Source: Omphalotus guepiniiformis
Taxonomy: Eukaryota; Basidiomycota; Agaricomycetes; Agaricales; Omphalotaceae
NCBI GenBank assembly: GCA_028554645.1
Contig: JAQOOI010000073.1
Span: 496,001 to 560,000 of the forward strand
Length of the DNA stretch: 64,000 nt
Direction: 5' to 3'
Each line of letters starts with the position of its first letter. Within the stretch, counting starts at the first letter, position 1. The translations under genes and the position numbers were made by a program. The notes under the pieces were generated by a model that had not been told where the DNA came from, did no database searches, and worked only from the letters and a program-made list of their open reading frames with translations. Of the stretch, positions 20,295 through 31,036 are shown piece by piece.

Positions 20295-23200
20295 CTAAGC
20301 AGTTCCTTCAAGACGTATGAGACCAAAAAGAGATAGAAGATAGAGGAACTTGTCACGAGAAAGTGACTTGGTAAGTAAGTCCGCAGGCATTTCGTCTGTC
20401 CTGCAATGCTTGACCTGTATCCTGTGGTTACTGACTTCATCTCGTAGCCAGTAGAAGCGCAAATCGAGGTGTTTTACGCGTCCGTGATGGTCAGGATTCT
20501 TCGCCACCGAAATCGCGGACTGGTTGTCAATGTGGAGAGTGGAGGGAACAGTGAAATTATACCCGAGTTCAGTGAAGAGGTTTCGTAGCCAAATGATTTC
20601 TTGGGCTGCGGCTACAGCGCTGACATACTCTGCTTCTGTAGTTGAGAGTGTCACGAAACTCTGAAGCCGACTCGACCAGCTTATTGCCCCAGTTCCCATT
20701 TTTATGACGAAACCGCTGGTGGAACGGCCATTATCGGGGTTCCCTCCGTGGTCAGCATCACAATATGAGGTGAATAGCTCCCCCTCGCTTTCTGGAGTTG
20801 GTCCATATTGAATGCACAAGTCAATGGTTCCTTTAAGGTATCGGAGTAGGCGTTTAAGGGCGGCCCAGTGAGTGAGTCCCGGATTCTTGCTGAAACGGGA
20901 GAGTACGCTGACCGCATAAGCAATATCTGGTCGGGTGGCAATCGCAAGATAAGCAACGCTGCCGAGAATATTAAGATAAGGGATCCCTCGCATGTCTGCG
21001 AGTTCTTCAGGTGTTTTCGGTGATTGTTCAGAAGAGAGCTTCACGTTCGGATCCAGAGGAGTTTGGACTGGATTGCAGTCTGTCATGTTGGCCCGCTCGA
21101 GGACATCAAGGATGTATTGTCGTTGGGACAACGTGAGGGTGCGTCTTTCGCGGTCTCGCTTGATTTCAACACCCAGAAGATATGTTTGCGGCCCTAGGTC
21201 ACGAAGCTTGAAATGGCGACGTAGCTCCGAAATCACCTTCTGGACATCTTCTGTAGATTTGGTAGCAATTGTCATGTCATCGACATAGACTGGTATGATG
21301 ATTCGGACATTGTTGCGCTTGTAAACCCAAATACTGTGCTCGCACTTCACACGTGTGAAGTTCATTTCTTCGGTAAGTGTGCGATGAAGTTTCTGGTGCC
21401 ACTGACGACCTGCTTGTTTCAGCCCGTAAATGGATTTCTTCAGTTTCCACACCCAGCCAGGACCCTTCTCCTGAAAACCCTCCGGCTGCTCCATGTACAC
21501 TTCTTCCTCCAAGTCACCATTCAAGAAAGCCGAAGAAATATCAACACTCCATAATTCAAGATCCTCGAGAGCACCCAAGGCGAGGACTGCACGGAGAGCA
21601 GCCCATTTCGGAGTGGGCGAGAATGTTTCAGTGAAATCAAACCCCGGACGCTGGCTATACCCTTGTGCGACCAGCCGGCCTTTGTAACGTTCAATGGAGC
21701 CGTCTGTGTTCCGCTTCACTTTAAACACCCAACGACTCCCAATGACATTCCGATCTTTCGGCCGTTCTACGAGCTCGAAGACATCCATATCAGTGAGAGA
21801 TTTCACCTCTTCGACTGCAGCTTGATGGTATTTTGATGCTTCCTCCTGTGGTAGGGCTTGCGATTCTTTAAGTGATCGAGGTTCAATGGAGTGATAGGCA
21901 ACTTGGGTAAGGTCACACTCTTCTTCCACCACATCTGCGCTCACATCACCAGCACCCCATGCTCCTTGGTAGTTCCACGGCGGACGCGAATTATTGGTTG
22001 TGGGTTGACGCCGGTATCCACGACCTGTATTCGGAAGTGGCTCAATAAGGCCATCGTCGCGAAACAATGGTTCACATGGAGCTCGTTCGGGTAGAGGAGA
22101 CATTGGCGATGGAGGACGTGAATCAAAGTCAGAAGGTAGCGAAGTTAACGGTGACTCGGGAGGTGTTGATACTGCTGGCAGTAGTGGTGAATTTGGTGGC
22201 GCGGCAATAGGCGGTGAGGTTTCATCAACTAGAGGAGAGAATGACGGTGATGGAGGTAGTTGTACCGGATTAGAGGGAAACAAAGGTGGAGGATCATTTC
22301 GTAGTACTCCCCCTTGATCAGACACTGGAATGAAGGGATCACCGAAAGGATTAACGAGATGTTTCATGTTACCGGGACAAACCCGCTCATCAAAAATGGC
22401 ATCACTAGTGACAATGAGACGTCTGGTAAGAGGGTTCCAAAACTGCCAACCCTTAGAATCAGAGGGGTATCCAATGAAAACACACTTCATAGTGTGAGAT
22501 TGAAAAGCCTTTCGTTTGTTTTTTCGAATAAGGACATAGGCAAGGCAACCGAACACTCGAAAGTGTGACACATCTGGTAGATGGTTATGCCATGCTGTGT
22601 ACGGAGTAGTGTCAGGGAAGCGGGAGGTGGGAGACCGATTTCGCACATGCACAAATGCAGCCACGGCATAGGTCCAGAAGGAGGGCGGAAGTTTGGATTC
22701 AGCCAACATAGCAAGCGCTCCCTCATGAATGGTGCGATTTGCACGTTCAGCCACTCCATTCTGGTATGGCTTGTCAGTCTCAGTGTGCAAACGTTGAATG
22801 CCATGAGCACAAAGGAACTGATCAAATTCCTTGCTCATGTATTCTCCCCCCGCATCTTCATGAAAGGCTCGGATTTTCAGGCCGGGTTGTTGATTTTCAG
22901 CATATGCCTTAAAATCTTTGAAGGCTTGGAAAGCCTCGCTTTTATGGCGGAGAAACTGAACAACATATAACCGAGCCTTGTCACAAATGAAAGTGATCCA
23001 ATAGCGCTCGCCTTTTGAACCAGAAACTGGCATGGGACCCTTCAAATCAGAATGAACTATCTCCAGGAGTTCAGTTGCTACTTTTCCAGGACCTCTCGGG
23101 ATGTTGGACTGATGTTGTTTGCCAGTGATGCACGGCTCACAAATGGGGTCAGGTTGTTGAGTGCTCATCATCTTGAAGCCGGTTACTAAGCCATTTTTAT

Positions 23201-24626
23201 GGACGCGATGGAGGAGCTCAGAGTTTATGTGTCCCCAACGACGATGCCAGAGCGAGAGGTCTAAGGGACAGGTAGAGCCCATATTTGCAGTCTCTGCTTG
23301 AGGGATGACAGTCTCACCGTCGAGGTAACTGACAAAACGGTCATTGATGGGAGCTCGGAAACGAAGCGAGTCATTTAGGAAGAATGAAATTTGAGTCTTG
23401 TTTATGGTGGCATGATAGCCCTGTGTGCGGATAAAGCGCAAGGGAGAGAATAAATTGTTTCGCAGTACTGGTACATGCAAGACATCAAGAAATGTGACCC
23501 CAGCCCCTTCATCTTTTGGTCTGAACAGCACTGTCCCAATTCCCTCAGCATAGACTACCGAATGATCTGCGAGGCGGATTGCAACCGTTTTTGGAGTATA
23601 GGTGGTAAACCAATTACGGTGAGGGGTCATGTGCGCAGAGGCTCCTGTATCGGTGTTCCAGCGATGGTCAAGCGGGGTGATGGAAGAAGTACTTGCTTTA
23701 GTGGCTGACTCCTCCGTTGCTGCATTTGCCTTTCCCTTGGGCCTTTGAGCACGCTTATGATCACGGCGTCGTGATGCATCCTTCGTGTAACAGTGATCTT
23801 CGACATGGCCGGGACGACCACACCAGGCACACTTCACTGGTGGTTGTGAACTCGAGAAAGGAATTGTCGCTGGTTTCAAAGTGGGAGGCATGTGTCGGAC
23901 TGCAAATGCTGCAGCCATCGCTTCTTGCGAGTCCAGCTGCTGTTGCCGATTGTGAAACGCAACCTTGAGGGCCTCAAGCTCAACCGTGTCCAATACGATA
24001 AGAGATGAGACGAAGTTTTCGTGCTCGGGAGGTAGGGAGCGAATAAGAGCCATGGCTTCAAGTTCATTCAGAAGGTCAACTAAGCCATAGAGCGGACGAG
24101 GTGGCGTCGTAGACGGTGACGAAGAAGACGAAGAGGACTCGGAAGACGAGGAAGATTCGGTGGGATGGAACCCAATTGGGATGAGGTCACGAAACTGTTG
24201 AACAGCCTGGGAAACTCGTCCAGTTAGAGTAACGAGACTCTCGTCGTCCTCCTTCCGGATGGAAAATATGTTATTTAACGCACTGAACCGGCCTCCCGGC
24301 TTCTTTTGCCTGTGAATGGCAGAGAGTTTGGTCCAAATCTCGGCTGGATTGTCTCCAATGCTGTTAATGTGCGCTTTTTGCGACTCATCAATCGCCAGCC
24401 GGAGATACCCACATGCCTGTCCCCTTTCCCGGTTCCAGGCCCGAAGTTCGGATTTTTCACGCACAGTAGGGGCGTCAGGGTCAGTCGGCTCAGGCTTAGG
24501 CTCTTCTCCTGTTACATGTTGCCAGATTCCTTGGGTTTGGAGGTACGACTTCATGGAAACACTCCATGACGCATAGTTCGAGGCATTCAGGTTATCAAAA
24601 CCTCGTCTAGAAAATTCCGAAGACAT
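20295..24626 (-). CDS. Copia Gag-Pol polyprotein, intact
   Basis: The frame reaches further upstream, but the ATG at 24626 (MSSEFSRRGFDNLNASNYAS) fits gag; the farther ATG lies inside the LTR. Product of 1443 residues. Order: UBN2/DUF4219-type gag; CCHC knuckle CAWCGRPGHVEDHC near residue 265; protease DTGAS near 323; integrase with HHCC (WHRRWGH, CEPC) near 445, D in HSDLKGP, D in HEDAGGEY, and E in GVAERANRT; a Pro/Ser-rich linker; reverse transcriptase with YVDDM near 1113; RNase H with CDADHGG, and E in TTEAEY. Every motif is intact with no stops. It should carry out particle formation, reverse transcription and integration. Confidence 0.95.
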   Translation of the reverse strand: MSSEFSRRGFDNLNASNYASWSVSMKSYLQTQGIWQHVTGEEPKPEPTDPDAPTVREKSELRAWNRERGQACGYLRLAIDESQKAHINSIGDNPAEIWTKLSAIHRQKKPGGRFSALNNIFSIRKEDDESLVTLTGRVSQAVQQFRDLIPIGFHPTESSSSSESSSSSSSPSTTPPRPLYGLVDLLNELEAMALIRSLPPEHENFVSSLIVLDTVELEALKVAFHNRQQQLDSQEAMAAAFAVRHMPPTLKPATIPFSSSQPPVKCAWCGRPGHVEDHCYTKDASRRRDHKRAQRPKGKANAATEESATKASTSSITPLDHRWNTDTGASAHMTPHRNWFTTYTPKTVAIRLADHSVVYAEGIGTVLFRPKDEGAGVTFLDVLHVPVLRNNLFSPLRFIRTQGYHATINKTQISFFLNDSLRFRAPINDRFVSYLDGETVIPQAETANMGSTCPLDLSLWHRRWGHINSELLHRVHKNGLVTGFKMMSTQQPDPICEPCITGKQHQSNIPRGPGKVATELLEIVHSDLKGPMPVSGSKGERYWITFICDKARLYVVQFLRHKSEAFQAFKDFKAYAENQQPGLKIRAFHEDAGGEYMSKEFDQFLCAHGIQRLHTETDKPYQNGVAERANRTIHEGALAMLAESKLPPSFWTYAVAAFVHVRNRSPTSRFPDTTPYTAWHNHLPDVSHFRVFGCLAYVLIRKNKRKAFQSHTMKCVFIGYPSDSKGWQFWNPLTRRLIVTSDAIFDERVCPGNMKHLVNPFGDPFIPVSDQGGVLRNDPPPLFPSNPVQLPPSPSFSPLVDETSPPIAAPPNSPLLPAVSTPPESPLTSLPSDFDSRPPSPMSPLPERAPCEPLFRDDGLIEPLPNTGRGYRRQPTTNNSRPPWNYQGAWGAGDVSADVVEEECDLTQVAYHSIEPRSLKESQALPQEEASKYHQAAVEEVKSLTDMDVFELVERPKDRNVIGSRWVFKVKRNTDGSIERYKGRLVAQGYSQRPGFDFTETFSPTPKWAALRAVLALGALEDLELWSVDISSAFLNGDLEEEVYMEQPEGFQEKGPGWVWKLKKSIYGLKQAGRQWHQKLHRTLTEEMNFTRVKCEHSIWVYKRNNVRIIIPVYVDDMTIATKSTEDVQKVISELRRHFKLRDLGPQTYLLGVEIKRDRERRTLTLSQRQYILDVLERANMTDCNPVQTPLDPNVKLSSEQSPKTPEELADMRGIPYLNILGSVAYLAIATRPDIAYAVSVLSRFSKNPGLTHWAALKRLLRYLKGTIDLCIQYGPTPESEGELFTSYCDADHGGNPDNGRSTSGFVIKMGTGAISWSSRLQSFVTLSTTEAEYVSAVAAAQEIIWLRNLFTELGYNFTVPSTLHIDNQSAISVAKNPDHHGRVKHLDLRFYWLRDEVSNHRIQVKHCRTDEMPADLLTKSLSRDKFLYLLSLFGLIRLEGTA

Positions 24627-24766
24627 TATGTGAAGGTGTTGCCCTTTGGGGGCACTGAGAATCGACGTCGACGTGTGAAAAGATGGGAAAAAAAAAAAAT
24701 TGAACCCGTGTCCGTGTATGGAAATTTGATGATCAGTCTTATTTCCTGGGCACGGGGCCCATAACC

Positions 24767-24944
24767 TATTAGATCTGCACACGAAGGTCAAAGACTATAG
24801 CATTAAGTGAGTGTACGATAACAAACATACCTGCACACGAAGGTCAAAGACTGAAGAGGTAATTGACCTTTGTGAGCATATATGAACTACGTTACATAAG
24901 CTATATACAAGTGTACACGGTAGCTACGGTCGATACGTTCAACA
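24767..24944 (-). repeat. 5' LTR of the copia element
   Basis: 178 bp, the partner of 20096-20273. On the minus strand the sequence just inside is GGTTATGGGCCCCGTGCC, which should hold the primer binding site. I could not match it to a tRNA with certainty. Confidence 0.93.
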
Positions 24945-26371
24945 CCACTGATTTCCAAAGGTACCATCTGCTGCGCGCATCGACCTCAACTGGCTTTGAT
25001 ACTGCGAGTATGCTAAGTTAGCGCATGCTTCCCCAAACAGGCACAGAGATGCGTAAACTCACTATTGTGTTCGCTTGCGGATTGGTTCCAGCGGGATACA
25101 CAACTCCAAAGTCGATGATGTCGACTTTGCTGAGGTCGGGGCTGAACAAGTACTGTGATTGAAAAGGATAAAGACTCAGCCAGCATAATCAACGGGTCTC
25201 GGGGCTACATAGGATAACTCACGTTCTCGTAATTGTCGTCGCCCTGGACAAATCCCGTCCGAGTAGCCAAAATCGTTTGCGCAGTAGCAGCCGTCTGAGC
25301 AGCGAGCTCAAGGTACGTTTCACATTGTGCTTTGGTGGCGGGTCTCAAAGCCAGCAATATATTGTGGATGTCTCGCCCATCTACCCTAGTCATGATCAAC
25401 CACATCGCGCCGTCGGCTGAGCAACCTGAATCCAGGTAAAGGTGATTGCCTTGCGCTTTCCCCGCCTGCGAGGAGTGTATGAAGGACGCAAAAGACTGGA
25501 TATGCATTTCAAGGCACAATACTCACTGCATCTGTTCTCTTGATTTCGTCACTGAACTGGTTCCTTTGATCATCACGAATCAGTTGCTTCGCAATAGCAG
25601 GACGCCCGTCTATGTTGGTCGTTTCGAATGTCTTTGAAGATGACAGCTCTGTAAGTGAGTGCTATCCCTTCATGGATAAGGTGACTTACTATAGATACAC
25701 CAGATCCACGAGAACCAGTGGTGATTTGACGACCGAGGGTATAGGTGTTTCTGTTGATCACGATTCCTAAGAATCATGAGGTCAGTTGAGAGCTCAGCGC
25801 GACGGTAGGTAAAGACAAAAGTGAACATACTGTCCCCCGTCCTCTTTGGAGCCGCACGAGCGATAAGTGAATGGACATTGTCGTCGTCATATGCACGACC
25901 GAAAAGCCAACCGATGGCACGGCTAATCTTCTTGGTCGAAGACGGGGTCTTAGTCACCGGACTGGTTTTCGAGTTGCTAACAGAACAAGTCGCCTGCGTT
26001 CAGAAGAATGTCAGAAACTACAAAGACACTTCGTCGTGCATGTCTGAAGAACTCGCGCCAGTAGGAGGGGTCACTGTAGCCGCGGTGTTTTGTGTGGAAG
26101 GCGACGATGGTTGCTTGACGCCTTTGGTAGAGCCACTACTGCTGCCGCCTTTGATTGTCCCGATATTCCCCAAAGGTTCGCGACGTTCAAAGTCGTTGAA
26201 TTTAACATTGTCCAGCTGCGATACATTCAACATCATAGGGCGGCAAGAGAATCCAAAATCACTTACCTCCCTGATCACGGTGTGGTCATTTGACTCGACA
26301 GTCGGTGCAGAGATCACTGCCACGGAGAGACAGAGAGCAACAAGAAGGATGAGGTGACGGCGGGCAAACAT

Positions 26372-27392
26372 CTTGAGATGTGAGTGCTCAAGCAAAAACG
26401 AGATAGGTTCAAAGGATTGTTTGTGAACTATAACTGGGGGGTAAGAAATACAGCAGGAGTACAGGTCAGTAGAACACGCACAATGTTCTCTAACGCGCAG
26501 CGTCAGATACGAAAGATTTAGGAGTGCAAAGGGACCGGCCCGCGCACAGAAGATATGAGAGGTGAGAGATGAGAGAATTCAATCTGCTGAAGATTGGGTA
26601 CACATTTCACCTCTTTTATACGTCGACTTGCATTGCAGAGCAAACGGAGCAAACATACTGTATACCATTCTCTTCTCACTGGCGCAAATTCGGATCACCA
26701 ACAAAGCCAACATGGCAACATAGGCGCTACTTCACTATGGCGCCAAGTGTTGACTACGTCCCCCGACGACCCCTCTGAACCCGAACACCCAATTCACTCC
26801 CGGGCATTTGCGCCAAGTGTTAGCAGACGGATATCCGGATCGGCCAACATGGCAATATGTGTGCTGCTTCACTGCAGTGCAAAGTTGGGTTGTGAATTCA
26901 TTGCTCTTCTCATGAATAGACGGATATCCGGATCGCTGACGAAGCCAACATGGCAATATGTGCGCATCTTCACTGCCGCGCAATGTGTTAGCATGCCCTT
27001 TGCATTGTGGAGTCTAATGCAGTGGAGAGGTTCATTGGTATGCCAGGGGAGTGGTACGTTGAGGGACTTTGTCACGTACAACAGCCATGAACCCAAATGC
27101 CCATGAAGTTTGGGGGCGGATGGCGAGGTGGGTTCATAGTCCATGGTGTAGGCTTGAGCGCCGCTTGAATACTGAGCGCTGAACGGTCGGGCTTACGTTG
27201 CTTAATACATAACTGAGATTTGCGTCTATGCTGTACATATCACGAATGGAAACTCTTGGAAACTACACAAAATGAAGTACTCACAAACTCTATTATACTC
27301 TCGCTCCGAGTCCTCCTAAACCTACTGACAGTAAAACCCATTCACGCAGGTAGTGAATATAGCCGATATGACTCAAGCTACTCCGGGTATAA
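26372..27392. other. Upstream region with three diverged repeat units
   Basis: About 1 kb 5' of the kinase-like gene without a convincing gene. Three diverged units near 26685-26750, 26826-26890 and 26918-26990 share CCAACATGGCAATATGTG and a following TTCACTGC segment. Two of them begin with the palindrome-containing CGGATATCCGGATCG. This may be a tandemly duplicated regulatory element of the kinase-like gene, or a decayed minisatellite. Confidence 0.5.
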
Positions 27393-27395
27393 TGT

Positions 27396-27399
<4 letters not shown>

Positions 27400-27427
<28 letters not shown>

Positions 27428-27550
27428 GGAGGAGGAAGGCTGAGGTTTTTACACCCCGGCTCTTTGCGCGGCGCTCATGGCACCGCCGCAGGCCGAAGCC
27501 GCATGACAAAGAGCACCTGGTTGATGGCCTAGGAATTTAAACCTAAGCTT
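27400..27550 (-). mobile_element. Retroposed SINE-like element with poly(A) tail
   Basis: On the minus strand a ~123-bp GC-rich body ends in a 28-nt poly(A) (poly(T) at 27400-27427). TGTAAGGTT flanks it on both sides (27393-27401 and 27551-27559), a 9-bp duplication typical of LINE-driven retroposition. The body can pair GCTCTTTG with CAAAGAGC around a GC-rich loop. It has a GGTTTAAATTCC box that weakly resembles a Pol III B box. It could be a tRNA-derived SINE or a reverse-transcribed small RNA. Confidence 0.72.
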
Positions 27551-27559
27551 TGTAAGGTT

Positions 27560-28700
27560 AGTCAGGGTTGAAAGAGAGAGACGAAAAAGAAAGACAAGTG
27601 GTGCGGCAGCAAATTCGTATTACCGACCGACAATCCCAACACCCCAATTCGAAAACAAACTCAAAAACGAAACCTCACTCACCAAAACAAACTAGATACC
27701 ACCCCACCTAAATTCCCAAACACACTGAACCTATGATTCGTTTCATTGGTCCTATTCCTCTCCTAATCCTGTACGACGAACACCTCGAGTACGACTTGGT
27801 AGACAGCAGGACCGACAGTAGTTGTAAGAGTGGGTTTATATGCGAAGTTTGCGCCGTTTGCCATCTATATGTGAAGAGTGAGTATGGAGAAGAGAGGGAG
27901 GAAGGAAGAAGGAAGAAATTGCACCCTGTTGAATGAAACGATCAACACCATCAAGTTCCCAATGAAGGAGATCCATCGGAGCATTGAATGTATTTCCCGG
28001 AAACGATACTAAATATGCCTTGTAGAATCGCCTGTCCCGTACCACATCAATCAGTGTCGAACCAGAACAACAAAACAAGACTCACAAACCCCAAAACACC
28101 TCTCTCGCCCATCCCCACCACCCTCCTCCAAACCGAATCCTCAACCGCACCACCCGTAGGCCTTGTATAAACACTCGATGTCCTAAAAACACTAGCGAGA
28201 CAGCTAGCGTGTAGCTGTCCTAGCTTGGGGTGGACACCGAGGAGGACGGAAGTGTTGAGTCGACGGCTAGTTCGAAGCCGAAGATTGTTAGGTAGGATAG
28301 GGGGTTAGGAGTGTGGGAAGGGGGAAGGCCGGACAAGGAGAGGAGCGGGAGAGGGAGAGAAAGGGCTGGTTGGGGAGGGTTTGCTTTTTCAGAGGCTTCG
28401 TCGGTAGGTTGGAGGGGAACTTCCGGGATGTTGGGAGTGTAATGATTGGTTGGGTTGGTATCAGCGTGAGGGTTTCGGCATCGAACTCTATACGTCTGGT
28501 AAGCATTTGTATCTACGCGAATGCGATACGACAACAAACTCACTTACTCTCTCCATGTCTACATCGGATGATCAGTCCCAAAGAGTAAAGCTACGGCTGC
28601 GACGAACAGCAACACGAGACAGGAACCACGAACGCGACTCTCCAGAGCTGCACGCTTTATTCATGACATATATCGCTGAAGCTGTATAAGGGTACCGGTG
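27560..28700. other. Region with weak coding signal, no gene assigned
   Basis: Several short frames overlap on both strands. The best candidate is on the minus strand near 28045-27910, reading RRFYKAYLVSFPGNTFNAP and further to DGVDRFIQQG, which looks like protein-coding text between possible splice sites. I do not recognise it and could not extend it into a full gene. A Pro/Leu-rich minus-strand frame at 28220-28543 may be incidental. Confidence 0.3.
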
Positions 28701-28830
28701 AGTCCAAGCGTCAACTAACCCAATGCATACACTCACCCTATCAAACAACGTAATCATAACTGCATACATCACACTCGCCCTGCTTTTCCCCACACAATTG
28801 CGTTCGCCAATCTAACGATCGAGCGAACGC
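28700..28830 (+). repeat. Short direct repeat, shared with 35630-35745
   Basis: The stretch starting ACCCAATGCATACACTCACC and running through CCCCACACAATTGCGTTCGCC recurs at 35632-35740 in the same orientation with few changes. Here it abuts the broken end of the RUS pseudogene; there it abuts a broken F-box-like fragment. It therefore marks the edges of rearranged blocks. Confidence 0.7.
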
Positions 28831-28879
28831 AGTACAACACCTTTAACTGCTAGGTAGTTGATTGTGAGGTGTAAAAACA

Positions 28880-29972
28880 CCAGAACGAAGAGGACGCTAT
28901 ATGTCGACCACGGTGTCGTTGAATATGGCACGATAGCAGGTCCCATCTAGAAAAAACAAGTTCGTGAGTTTTCTTTGTGCGACTTTCGGAAGGGGTACAC
29001 ATACGAGCATCCCGAATAAAGCCAAAACAGTCTCTTTACTAGCGTCTTTCGCATTCAAATCGCCAACATCTCCGCTTCCCTCCAAAGGCGTTGCGAAATG
29101 CATAGTAATGGCTGTCTTGACCCGCCGGCAACAATACCACACAAAGCTCGGAAAGAAGCACTAATGCAAAGAGTGTACACCTGAAGTGGAACGCGTGGGG
29201 GTAAGAACGGTAGAGATATTGGTGGGGCGTGTGTAGTTAGAAGTGTGGAAAGAAGTGGTGATAGGGTATCGAGGATAATGGCTGCGTCGTTTAGGACATC
29301 GGCGAGGAAACGGTATGTTTTTGCTTCGGGAAATAGGGAAGAACCGAAGAAAAAAGCTGCGACAATGGCTGACGAGAGATCATTGTCAGATTTGACGTTG
29401 AGATATGGTATGGTTAAAGGACGACGTACTCCAAAGATGTCCTGGAACACGGTCAGTAAGAGTGCATTTATGGCGGATGCTGAAGCATTTCCAACACCGT
29501 ATCCTGCGCAAAAAAAGTCGTTTCCAATTGAGTGGAAGGAAATGAACTGTCTAACGTACCTTCTAACGTTGCCCTGGACGATAAGAGTCCAGCAAGCGAA
29601 GAACAAAGAGCTTGTAGAGCGTTCAACGTCTGATATCTGGTCGATATGAATTGACAGATGAATTCTATGAGAATAAGACGCACCTAAGATAGTCTAGAGT
29701 GCCCGTAAGATATATCACGTTCTCAAATGTGTAGCGATGAACACACCCGGTGTAACGCTGCGTGAATATCCGGCCGGAAGAAAAACTTTCGATGCTAATC
29801 CCAACAGCGAGAAACTTGTCCTTGTGTTTCCTTGCTCACAGACTCTTGATACCTGACGAGAGGTACTTGAGTAATGAAGAATAAGCAAAGAACATGAGAT
29901 ACTCACTTGGTGATTTCTAGCTATCCGTGTTCGGATTGAACGACCTGATTCTTCTCGCTTGAGGACTTGCAT
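28880..29972 (-). pseudogene. RUS/DUF647-family gene, truncated left copy
   Basis: Inverted, degraded copy of the gene at 52346-54214. It keeps the core of the ROOT UV-B SENSITIVE (DUF647) family: KVFLPAGYSRSVTP near 29760-29800, the same 10-nt microexon, a GYGVGNASASA stretch near 29500, and the block from AAFFFGSSLFPEAKTYRFLA to ISASFRALCGIVAGG. A one-base deletion in the GGGTCCAAG/GGGTCAAG stretch near 29120 shifts the frame. Sequence for the C-terminal ~240 codons is absent because homology ends near 28850 at a rearrangement junction. It cannot make a full product. Confidence 0.82.
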
Positions 29973-31036
29973 CGATGTCTCTAAGTCAGAATGTATCTTA
30001 TTATGTAAGAACCTTTTGCATTAAGATTCATACTCGCTCCGGATTCGAGTAAATCTACAGTAATTCACAAATGGCAGCGTTGTTGGCCCGAACGTACACA
30101 GCTTAGTCCTGTCAAGTGTAACTCTACACCATTTTCTGCTCGTATGTTCTCAAATTCTTCGGAAAAGACGACGCTGAGTTGTCGATGAATCTTCAATCGA
30201 GGTGAGTTGTGACCATGGTCTATCTATATTGTTTCAAATTTTGAAAATATTGTTAGCATTCGTACTCAGGAGCTCCCGGGCGCAACAGTCCCAGATTGCA
30301 GGTCAAAACAATTAAGAGGACAAGGTATTCAAAACGCGCTACCCTATTCCAGTGCTCAACGTCAGCTCAGTATTCGTCGATGTGAATAACGGACAGCACG
30401 GTTCACTGTCATGGTCACCTCCTTCATACCCTTCACGGAGTCGCATATGAAAGCATGAGGAGCAAGCAGACAGACAACAATCCAACATGCTACCTTAATT
30501 CCATCCACCGATGATTTACCAGCCCAAAACGAACCCCATTCACTCTCTTACTATGAAATATGAAATTGCTACGTATAGGCAGTCAACGTCAGCTCCAGAA
30601 TTCGACGACGTGGTTAACGAAAGCTCTCGAACATCGAAGGCTTCGGCGGCGGGCACACGCAATACTACGGCCGGTAGAATTCCTGGTCTTAACACACATC
30701 TTGTTCAGCACGTTTCCCGTAGTTGAAGATCGGAAAACACAGCACACAGCACGGAGATGATCTTACTGTTGGGCTGAGGGGCTAAAAGTGGTACGTAGGT
30801 GAAAACAAGCATACATACATGAGATACAATACATAATAAAAAATTCGAAAGCAATACAAAAATTTTTCAACTACCTACACATAAGAGAATCAAAGCTCGG
30901 ACGCGAACGACACCGCGACATTTTTGAAAGCGTTGTTGATGCTGTGCTCGTTATGACTAACGACCACCAGCACCATCCCCACCCTTCTAATTTACATCTT
31001 TGGTAGTACCCTCATCCCCCTCAAACCAATGAGGCA
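29973..31036. other. Spacer of the left arm
   Basis: Holds the upstream flank of the RUS pseudogene (to about 30060) and two stretches mirrored in the right arm: 30060-30270 (vs about 46930-46640) and 30360-30800 (vs about 46580-46170). No complete gene is seen. The junction near 30000-30060 shows where the right arm has about 5.3 kb of extra sequence. Confidence 0.6.

Larger units (their letters stand above)
20096..24944 (-). mobile_element. Ty1/copia retrotransposon, complete, 4849 bp
   Basis: Flanked by the exact 5-bp duplication CCACT (20091-20095 and 24945-24949), with 178-bp LTRs at both ends and one uninterrupted gag-pol frame on the minus strand. The domain order protease-integrase-RT-RNase H defines Ty1/copia. 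The LTRs differ at six of 178 positions, so it is older than element A, yet its ORF is intact. On its own strand each LTR begins TGTTG and ends AATA, so the end dinucleotide is TA and not the usual CA. Confidence 0.96.
20052..26371 (-). pseudogene. Secreted protein-kinase-like gene, last exon split by copia
   Basis: A multi-exon gene starting at 26371 with a clear signal peptide (MFARRHLILLVALCLSVAVI). A Ser/Gly/Thr-rich linker follows, then a kinase-like core: Gly-rich stretch TTGSRGSG near 25705, a Lys in PAIAKQLI near 25600, catalytic loop QGDDNYEN near 25225-25250 (D-x4-N), and DFG in IIDFGVVYP near 25105. Putative introns have GT-AG ends (e.g. 26272-26222, 25221-25155, 25063-25015). The last exon is cut at 24945 by the copia element. 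Eleven codons and the TAA stop lie on the far side, at 20052-20095 after the duplicated CCACT. With the element present, a TGA formed by the LTR edge ends the frame. Only the extreme C-terminus is changed, so function may survive. The family is not firmly identified. Confidence 0.68.

Noticed and set aside
24627..24791. Upstream extension of copia gag-pol to an ATG at 24791
   Set aside because: That ATG lies inside the LTR and the extra 55 residues have no gag character; the ATG at 24626 fits the family.
26685..26990. CRISPR-like array
   Set aside because: Only three diverged, unevenly spaced units in a eukaryotic contig; no CRISPR architecture.
27400..27427. Poly(T) run as a transcription terminator
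   Set aside because: The flanking 9-bp duplication shows it is the poly(A) tail of a retroposed element on the minus strand.
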